DNA from: Cyanophora paradoxa
Lineage: Eukaryota > Glaucocystophyceae > Cyanophorales > Cyanophoraceae
Assembly (NCBI GenBank): GCA_004431415.1
Contig: QPMI01000195.1
Location: forward strand, 143,790-207,789
Length of the DNA: 64,000 nt
Direction of reading: 5' to 3'
The notes under the pieces were generated by a model that saw only the letters and a list, made by a program, of their open reading frames with translations, did no database searches and was not told the origin of the DNA. The stretch's first letter is position 1; every line of letters starts with the position of its first letter. Positions 51,382 through 61,400 of the stretch are shown here, piece by piece. A program made the position numbers and the translations under genes.

Positions 51382-54300
51382 CTACGCCTCGGCGGAGGCG
51401 AGCGCGGCGCGGACGCCGGCGAGCGCCTGCGCCGCGTCGGCGAGCGCCGCCGCGCGCCGCAGGGCCGCCACCGCCGCCCGCAGGCGGTCCCGCTCCGCCC
51501 GCACCTCCGCCGCCGCCGCCGCTGCCGCCGACTCCTCGGACCCGCCCTGCGAGCGGTGAGACGCTCTTTCCTTCAACCTCGAGCTCCTGGCGCGCGCACC
51601 GAGCCGGTGCCGGCGGCGGCGGCGACGCGCGCGGCGATCCGCGCGAGCTGCTCCTCGAGCGCGGCAACGCCCGCCGCAAGCGCGTCCTCCTCCGCCGGCG
51701 CCGGCGCCGCCTGCCGCGGGGCGCGTCAGAGGGGCGGAAGGGCGCGTCGCGCGCGGGGCCCACCGGCGCCGGCGCCTCCTCTTCCTTCTCCGCCTCCTCG
51801 GTCTCCTTCGTGTCGAGCGCCCGCCGCAGCGTCTCGATCACCGACTGGCGCCGCGCCCACGTCAGGGAAAAAAGAAGGGGGGGGGGAAGAAGGGAAAAAA
51901 GAGACAGAAAGGATGGGGGGGGGGGGGGGAAGGACCTCGCGGTCGGCGAGCTCGCCGCGGAGCTGCCGCGCCTGCGCCTTCAGCTTACCGAGCTCGACCT
52001 GTACCCCCGGGCCCCGCCCGGCTCCGCTCAGCACAGCTCGAGGCCGAGCGGAGGCGAAGGCGGGGCGGGGACCTGCGAGGCGGTGCAGGTGACGCAGCGC
52101 AAGGACTGGCCCATCGGCCCCGCGTCCGACGAGCGCCGCCGCCCCGCCCGCGCCTGCCAGGGCCCCGGCCCTCGTCAGCGCTCGTTGTAATCATCCCGCG
52201 GTCAATTAAGATCGTGAAACAGAAAAGAAGAAGAAGATGATGAAGAAATTCAAAGCAATCTAGATCTTCTCTTAAATGTTATCCTGCGGTCCGTACGCGT
52301 TCCCCCCACCGGCCGCACCTGGCGCTTGAGGGCCTCCACCTCGTCCTCCAGCGCCGCGAGCCGCTGCGGCGAGCGCGGGGCGGGTCGCGTCGGGTCGGGT
52401 CGCGTCGGGCGGGGACAGGGCGGGCGGGGCCAGGGCGGGCGCGGGCCGGCGGCGGCTAAAGATCTAGACATACATGTCTACGGCGCGTCGGGCGGGGGCA
52501 GAGCGGGCGGGGCCAGGGCGGGCGCGGGCCGGCGGCGGCTGTTTACGGCGTCTTTGCATCATCATAAAAGCGGGGCTCGGATTTGTATGAGATAGATCAC
52601 GCATACTAAAGACGTTTATATGTTTACGGCGCCTTTGCATCGCCATAGAAGCGGGGCTCGAATTTTATAATAAGATCAGACAGGGCGGACCTCGCGGTCC
52701 CTTTGGAGGGCGGCGACCTCAGCCTCCAGCGCCGCCTGCTTCTGCGGGCGCGGCGGGGGCGGCTCGGGCGGGGGCGCGGGCGAGCTCGAAACCAGAGGGG
52801 GATTCCCTCAAGGGGGATCTCTCGCGGTGCCTATAGTTGCTATGTCGTGGGGCGGGCATTGGTGGGTTTTATCGCATCGGGCTCGGCCACACTGAAACGT
52901 GGCATCGTGGCATCTTGTGGGGCGGGCATTGGGTTTTATTGCGGTTATATTGCGGTTTTATTGCGGGCATTGCTTAGACGTCGGGGTTTTGGGCTCGGCT
53001 ACACTGTAACGCTGGGGCCGACCTCGTGCTCGGCGGCGAGGCCGGCGAGGAGCTTGCGCAGCCGCTCGGCGAGCGGGCCGCCCCCGGGCACCTCCATCGC
53101 GTCCAGCAGCGCCTGCGGGGATCAGATCAGATCGCTCAGATCAGATCGGATCGGATCGGATCGGATCGGATGCGATACGAGGAAGCGGACCTCGGCGCCT
53201 TCGAGCTGTCTCGAGAGCTCGCCGATGGTGCGCGCCGCGGCGGCCTCGGCGGCCGCGGCCGCCCCGCGGGCCGCGTCCAGCGCCCGGCGCAGCTCGTCCG
53301 CCCCCGCCCCGCGGGCCTCTGCCTCGGCGCAGCGCGAGTGGAGCGCCCGTATCTCCGAGTGCAGAGAATCCATCTCGCTCGCCGCCTCTGAGGCGTGGGC
53401 GGCGGCAGCTGCGGCGTCGGCCGCCGCCGACGCTTCCAGCTCCGCGCACCGCGCCCGCAGCGCCTCGGCCTTCGACCGCGCCGCCTCCAGCGCGCTGGAC
53501 GCCTCCGCGGCCCGCGCCCGGGACTCCTCGCCCTCAGCGGACCCGGCCTCGAGCGCCTCGACCTTCGCAGCCAGCGTCTCACGCTCCGCCGCCAGCGTTT
53601 CGCGCTCCGCCGCCAGCTCCTCGGACCGCGCCCGCGCCGCCTCCAGCTCGGCCGACTGCTCGGCCACGCGCGCCTCCAGCGCCGCCGCCGCCGCCGCCGC
53701 CGCGCCCAGCTCCGCCACGCGCGCCTCCAGCGCCGCCTTCTCGGCCTCCAGCGCACGGGCGCGGCCCTCCGCCTCCTCGGCGCGGCTCTCGGCCTCTGCC
53801 CGCGCCTGCGCCGCTTCCAGCTCCGCCCCGAGGTCGGCGTCCCGCGACCGCGTCGACGCCGCGTCCGCCGCCGCCGCAAGCGCACTCTCCAGCTCGGCGG
53901 TCCGCTCCGTCAGCGCCGCCAGCTCCTCCCCGAGGCCCGCCGCTGCCGCAGCCCGCCGCTCGTGCTCGCGCGCCGCCTCCTCGGCCTCCCGCCGCCGCTC
54001 GGCCCGCGCCGCCGCCAGCTCCGCCTCGAGCGCCTCCACGCGCGCCTCGGACCGCGCCAGCTCCGCCTCCCGCTCCGCCAGCGCCGCCCGGCTCGACGCC
54101 GCCGACGTCTGCAGCGCCGCCACAACAGCGTCCGTCTCGTCGCTGCCGACGGACTGCCGCGCGGCCTCTGCAGCTGCGGCCGAAGCCGCCGCCACCGCCA
54201 CCGCCGCCGACGCTTCCAGTTCCGTGCACCGCGCCCGCAGCGCCTCGGCCTCAGACCGCGCCGCCTCCAGCGCCCCAGCCGTCTCCGCGGCCCGCGCTCG

Positions 54301-57300
54301 GATTCCTCGCTCTCAGCAGACGCCTTCTCGACCTTCGCCGCCAGCGTTTCGCGCTCTGCCGCCAGCGTTTCGCCCTCTGCCGCCAGCGTCTCGCGCTCCG
54401 CCGCCAGCTCCTCGGACCGCGCCCGCGCCGCCTCCAGCTCGGCCGACTGCTCGGCCACGCGCGCCTCCAGCGCCACCGCCTCCGCCGCCGCCGCGCCCAG
54501 CTCCGCCACGCGCGCCTCCAGCGCCGCCTTCTCGGCCTCCAGCGCACGGGCCCGGCCCTCCGCCTCCTCAGCCCGGCTCTCGGCCTCTGCCCGCGCCTGC
54601 GCCGCTTCCAGCTCCGCCCCGAGGTCGGCGTCCCGCGACCGCGTCGACGCCGCGTCCGCCGCCGCCGCAAGCGCACTCTCCAGCTCGGCGGTCCGCTCCG
54701 TCAGCGCCGCCAGCTCCTCCCCGAGGCCCGCCGCCGCCGCAGCCCGCCGCTCGTGCTCGCGCGCCGCCTCCTCGACCTCCCGCCGCTGCTCGGCCCGCGC
54801 CGCCGCCAGCTCCGCCTCGAGCGCCTCCACGCGCGCCTCGGCCCGCGCCAGCTCCGCCTCCCGCTCCGCCAGCGCCGCCCGGCTCGACGCCGCGGACGTC
54901 TGCAGCGCCGCCACAACAGCGTCCGTCTCGTCGCTGCCGACGGACTGCCGCGCGGCCTCTGCAGCTGCGGCCGAAGCCGCCGCCACCGCCACCGCCGCCG
55001 ACGCTTCCAGCTCCGTGCACCGCGTCCGCAGCGCCTCGGCCTGAGACCGCGCCGCCTCCAGCGCGCTGGACGCCTCCGCGGCCCGCGCCCGGGATTCCTC
55101 GCCCTCAGCGGACCCGGCCTCGAGCTTCGCAGCCAGCGTCTCGCGCTCCGCCGCCAGCGTCTCGCGCTCCGCCGCCAGCGTCTCGCGCTCCGCCGCCAGC
55201 TCCTCGGACCGCGCCCGCGCCGCCTCCAGCTCGGCCGACTGCTTGGCCACGCGCGCCTCCAGCGCCGCGCCGTCGCCGCCGCCGCCGCGCCAGCTCCGCC
55301 ACGCGCGCCTCCAGCGCCGCCTTCTCGGCCTCCAGCGCACGGGCCCGGCCCTCCGCCTCCTCGGCGCGGCTCTCGGCCTCTGCCCGCGCCTGCGCCGCTT
55401 CCAGCTCCGCCCGAGGTCGGCGTCCCGCGACCGCCTCTCCGGCTCGGCCCTCTCGGCGCTCTCGAGCTCCTCCACCCGCGCCGTCAGCGCCGCCAGCTCC
55501 TCCCGAGGCCCGCCGCCGCCGGAGCCCGCCGCTCGTGCTCGCGCGCCGCCTCCTCGGCCTCCCGCCGCTGCTCGGCCCGCGCCGCCGCCAGCTCCGCCTC
55601 GAGCGCCTCCACGCGCGCCTCGGCCCGCGCCAGCTCCGCCTCCCGCTCCGCCAGCGCCGCCCGGCTCGACGCCGCCGACGTCTGCAGCGCCGCCACAACA
55701 GCGTCCGTCTCGTCGCTGCCGACGGACTGCCGCGCGGCCTCTGCAGCTGCAGCCGAAGCCGCCGCCACCGCCACCGCCGCCGACGCTTCCAGCTCCGTGC
55801 ACCGTGCCCGCAGCGCCTCGGCCTCAGACCGCGCCGCCTCCAGCGCGCTGGACGCCTCCGCGGCCCGCGCCCGGGATTCCTCGCTCTCAGCAGACGCCTT
55901 CTCGACCTTCGCAGCCAGTGTCTCGCGCTCCGCCGCCAGCGTCTCGCGCTCCGCCGCCAGCTCCTCGGACCGCGCCCGCGCCGCCTCCAGCTCGGCCGAC
56001 TGCTCGGCCACGCGCGCCTCCAGCGCCACCGCCTCCGCCGCCGCCGCGCCCAGCTCCGCCACGCGCGCCTCCAGCGCCGCCTTCTCGGCCTCCAGCGCAC
56101 GGGCCCGGCCCTCCGCCTCCTCGGCCCGGCTCTCGGCCTCTGCCCGCGCCTGCGCCGCTTCCAGCTTCGCCCGAGGTCGGCATCCCGCGACCGCGTCTCC
56201 GGCTCGGCCCTCTCGGCGCTCTCGAGCTCCTCCACCCGCGCCGTCAGCGCCGCCAGCTCCTCCCCGAGGCCCGCCGCCGCCGCAGCCCGCCGCTCGTGCT
56301 CGCACGCCGCCTCCTCGGCCTCCCGCCGCTGCTCGGCCCGCGCCGCCGCCAGCTCCGCCTCGAGCGCCTCCACGCGCGCCTCGGCCCGCGCCAGCTCCGC
56401 CTCCCGCTCCGCCAGCGCCGCCCGGCTCGACGCCGCCGACGTCTGCAGCGTCGCCACGACAGCGTCCGTCTCGTCGCTGCCCAGCGATGCGTCCCGCTCG
56501 CCGGCCTCCGTCGCTGGCGCCGTCGCCGCCGCCGCTGCCGCCGCTGCGGCCGCCACCACGGCCGACGCCGACGCTTCCAGCTCCGCGCACCGCGCCCGCA
56601 GCGCCTCGGCCTCTGCCCGCGCCGCCTCCAGCGCGCTGGACGCCTCCGCGGCCCGCGCCCGGGATTCCTCGCCCTCAGCGGACCCGGCCTCGAGCGCCTC
56701 GACCTTCGCCGCCAGCGTCTCGCGCTCCGCCGCCAGCGTTTCGCGCTCCGCCGCCAGCTCCTCGGACCGCACCCGCGCCGCCTCCAGCTCGGCCGACTGC
56801 TCGGCCACGCGCGCCTCCAGCGCCGCCGCCGCCGCCGCCGCCGCGCCCAGCTCCGCCACGCGCGCCTCCAGGGTCGCCTTCTCGGCCTCCAGCGCACGGG
56901 CCCGGCCCTCCGCCTCCTCGGCGCGGCTCTCGGCCTCTGCCCGCGCCTGCGCCGCTTCCAGCTTCGCCCCGAGGTCGGCATCCGCAACTGCGTCTCCGGC
57001 TCGGCCTTCTCGGCGCTCTCGAGCTCCTCCACCCGCGCCGTCAGCGCCGCCAGCTCCTCCCCGAGGCCCGCCGCCGCCGCAGCCCGCCGCTCGTGCTCGC
57101 GCGCCGCCTCCTCGGCCTCCCGCCGCTGCTCGGCCCGCGCCGCCGCCAGCTCCGCCTCGAGCGCCTCCACGCGCGCCTCGGCCCGCGCCAGCTCCGCCTC
57201 CCGCTCCGCCAGCGCCGCCCGGCTCGACGCCGCCGACGTCTGCAGCGCCGCCACAACAGCGTCCGTCTCGTCGCTGCCGACGGACTGCCGCGCGGCCTCT

Positions 57301-58397
57301 GCAGCTGCGGCCGAAGCCGCCGCCACCGCCACCGCCGCCGACGCTTCCAGTTCCGTGCACCGCGCCCGCAGCGCCTCGGCCTCAGACCGCGCCGCCTCCA
57401 GCGCCCCAGCCGTCTCCGCGGCCCGCGCTCGGGATTCCTCGCTCTCAGCAGACGCCTTCTCGACCTTCGCCGCCAGCGTTTCGCGCTCTGCCGCCAGCGT
57501 TTCGCCCTCTGCCGCCAGCGTTTCGCGCTCCGCCGCCAGCTCCTCGGACCGCGCCCGCGCCGCCTCCAGCTCGGCCGACTGCTCGGCCACGCGCGCCTCC
57601 AGCGCCACCGCCTCCGCCGCCGCCGCGCCCAGCTCCGCCACGCGCGCCTCCAGCGCCGCCTTCTCGGCCTCCAGCGCACGGGCCCGGCCCTCCGCCTCCT
57701 CAGCCCGGCTCTCGGCCTCTGCCCGCGCCTGCGCCGCTTCCAGCTCCGCCCCGAGGTCGGCGTCCCGCGACCGCGTCGACGCCGCGTCCGCCGCCGCCGC
57801 AAGCGCACTCTCCAGCTCGGCGGTCCGCTCCGTCAGCGCCGCCAGCTCCTCCCCGAGGCCCGCCGCCGCCGCAGCCCGCCGCTCGTGCTCGCGCGCCGCC
57901 TCCTCGGCCTCCCGCCGCTGCTCGCCCGCGCCGCCGCCAGCTCCGCCTCGAGCGCCTCCACGCGCGCCTCGGCCCGCGCCAGCTCCGCCTCCCGCTCCGC
58001 CAGCGCCGCCCGGCTCGACGCCGCCGACGTCTGCAGCGCCGCCACGACAGCGTCCGTCTCGTCGCTGCCCAGCGATGCGTCCCGCTCGCCGCCTCCGTCG
58101 CTGGCGCCGCCGCCGCCGCCGCAGCCGCCGCTGCCGCCGCCACCGCGGCCGACGCCGACGCTTCCAGCTCCGTGCACCGTGCCCGCAGCGCCTCGGCCTC
58201 AGACCGCGCCGCCTCCAGCGCGCTGGACGCCTCCGCGGCCCGCGCCCGGGATTCCTCGCTCTCAGCAGACGCCTTCTCGACCTTCGCAGCCAGCGTCTCG
58301 CGCTCCGCCGCCAGCGGCTCGCGCTCCGCCGCCAGCTCCTCGGACCGCGCCCGCGCCGCCTCCAGCTCGGCCGACTGCTCGGCCACGCGCGCCTCCA

Positions 58398-58429
<32 letters not shown>

Positions 58430-61400
58430 TCCGCGCCAGCTCCCCAACGCGTGCCTCCAGCGCCGCCTTCTCGGCCTCCAGCGCACGGGCCCGGCCCTCC
58501 GCCTCCTCGGCGCGGCTCTCGGCCTCTGCCCGCGCCTGCGCCGCTTCCAGCTCCGCCCCGAGGTCGGCATCCCGCGACCGCGTCTCCGGCTCGGCCTTCT
58601 CGGCGCTCTCGAGCTCCTCCACCCGCGCCGTCAGCGCCGCCAGCTCCTCCCCGAGGCCCGCCGCCGCCGCAGCCCGCCGCTCGTGCTCGCGCGCCGCCTC
58701 CTCGGCCTCCCGCCGCTGCTCGGCCCGCGCCGCCGCCAGCTCCGCCTCGAGCGCCTCCACGCGCGCCTCGGACCGCGCCAGCTCCGCCTCCCGCTCCGCC
58801 AGCGCCGCCCGGCTCGACGCCGCCGACGTCTGCAGCGTCGCCACGACAGCGTCCGTCTCGTCGCTGCCCAGCGATGCGTCCGCTCGCCGGCCTCCGTCGC
58901 TGGCGCCGTCGCCGCCGCCGCTGCCGCCGCTGCGGCCGCCACCACGGCCGACGCCGACGCTTCCAGCTCCGCGCACCGCGCCCGCAGCGCCTCGGCCTCT
59001 GCCCGCGCCGCCTCCAGCGCGCTGGACGCCTCCGCGGCCCGCGCCCGGGATTCCTCGCCTCAGCGGACCCGGCCTCGAGCGCCTCGACCTTCGCCGCCAG
59101 CGTCTCGCGCTCCGCCGCCAGCGTTGCGCGCTCCGCCGCCAGCTCCTCGGACCGCGCCCGCGCCGCCTCCAGCTCGGCCGACTGCTCGGCCACGCGCGCC
59201 TCCAGCGCCGCCGCCGTCGCCGCCGCCGCCGCGCCCAGCTCCGCCACGCGCGCCTCCAGGGTCGCCTTCTCGGCCTCCAGCGCACGGGCCCGGCCCTCCG
59301 CCTCCTCGGCGCGGCTCTCGGCCTCTGCCCGCGCCTGCGCCGCTTCCAGCTCCGCCCCGAGGTCGGCATCCCGCGACCGCGTCTCCGGCTCGGCCTTCTC
59401 GGCGCTCTCGAGCTCCTCCACCCGCACCGTCAGCGCAGCCAGCTCCTCCCGAGGCCCGCCGCCGCCGCAGCCCGCCGCTCGTGCTCGCGCGCCGCCTCCT
59501 CGGCCTCCGCCGCTGCTCGGCCCGCGCCGCCGCCAGCTCCGCCTCGAGCGCCTCCACGCGCGCCTCGGACCGCGCCAGCTCCGCCTCCCGCTCCGCCAGC
59601 GCCGCCCGGCTCGACGCCGCCGACGTCTGCAGCGCCGCCACAACAGCGTCCGTCTCGTCGCTGCCAGCGACGCGTCCGCTCGCCGGCCTCCGTCGCTGGC
59701 GCCGCCGACGCTGCCGCAGCCGCCGCTGCCGCCGCCACCGCGGCCGACGCCGACGCTTCCAGCTCCGTGCACCGAGCCCGCAGCGCCTCGGCCTCTGCCG
59801 CGCCGCCTCCAGCGCGCTGGAAGCCTCCGCGCCCGCGCCCGGGATTCCTCGCCCTCAGCGGACCGGCCTCGAGCGCCTCGACCTTCGCAGCCAGCGTCTC
59901 GCGCTCCGCCGCCAGCTCCTCGACTGCGCCCGCGCCGCTCCAGCTCGGCCGACTGCTCGGCCACGCGCGCCTCCAGCGCCACCGCCTCCGCCGCCGCCGC
60001 GCCCAGCTCCGCCACGCGCGCCTCCAGCGCCGCCTTCTCGGCTCCAGCGCACGGGCCCGGCCCTCCGCCTCCTCGGCCCGGCTCTCGGCCTCTGCCCGCG
60101 CCTGCGCCGCTTCCAGCTTCGCCCCGAGGTCGGCATCCCGCGACCGCGTCTCCGGCTCGGCCCTCTCGGCGCTCTCGAGCTCCTCCACCCGCGCCGTCAG
60201 CGCCGCCAGCTCCTCCCGAGGCCCGCCGCCGCCGCAGCCCGCCGCTCGTGCTCGCGCGCCGCCTCCTCGCCTCCGCCGCTGCTCGGCCCGCGCCGCCGCC
60301 AGCTCCGCCTCGAGCGCCTCCACGCGCGCCTCGGCCCGCGCCAGCTCCGCCTCCCGCTCCGCCAGCGCCGCCCGGCTCGAAGCCGCCGACGTCTGCAGCG
60401 CCGCCACGACAGCGTCCGTCTCGTCGCTGCCCAGCGACGCGTCCGCTCGCCGGCCTCCGTCGCTGGCGCCGCCGACGCTTCCAGCTCCGCGCACCGAGCC
60501 CGCAGCGCCTCGGCCTCTGCCCGCGCCGCCTCCAGCGCGCTGGACGCCTCCGCGGCCCGCGCCCGGGATTCCTCGCCCTCAGCGGACCGGCCTCGAGCGC
60601 CTCGACCTTCGCAGCCAGCGTCTCGCGCTCCGCCGCCAGCGTTTCGCGCTCCGCGCCAGCGTTTCGCGCTCCGCCGCCAGCTCCTCGACCGCGCCCGCGC
60701 CGCCTCCAGCTCGGCCGACTGCTCGGCCACGCGCGCCTCCAGCGCCACCCGCTCCGCCGCCGCCGCGCCCAGCTCCCCAACGCGTGCTCCAGCGCCGCCT
60801 TCTCGGCCTCCAGCGCACGGGCCCGGCCCTCCGCCTCCTCGGCCCGGCTCTCGGCCTCTGCCGCGCCTGCGCCGCTTCCAGCTCCGCCCGAGGTCGGCGT
60901 CCCGCGACTGCATCTCCGGCTCGGCCTTCTCGGCGCTCTCGAGCTCCTCCACCCGCGCCGTCAGCGCCGCCAGCTCCTCCCGAGGCCCGCCGCCGCCGCA
61001 GCCGCCGCTCGTGCTCGCGCGCCGCCTCCTCGCCTCCCGCCGCTGCTCGGCCCGCGCCGCCGCCAGCTCCGCCTCGAGCGCCTCCACGCGCGCCTCGGCC
61101 CGCGCCAGCTCCGCCTCCCGCTCCGCCAGCGCCGCCCGGCTCGACGCCGCCGACGTCTGCAGCGCCGCCACGACAGCGTCCGTCTCGTCGCTGCCCAGCG
61201 ACGCGTCCCGCTCGCCGGCCTCCGTCGCTGGCGCCGCCGCCGCCGCCGCTGCCGCCGCTGCGCCGCCAACGCGGCCGACGCCGACGCTTCCAGCTCCGCG
61301 CACCGAGCCCGCAGCGCCTCGCCTCTGCCCGCGCCGCCTCCAGCACGCTGGACGCCTCCGCGGCCCGCGCCCGGGATTCCTCGCCCTCAGCGGACCCGGC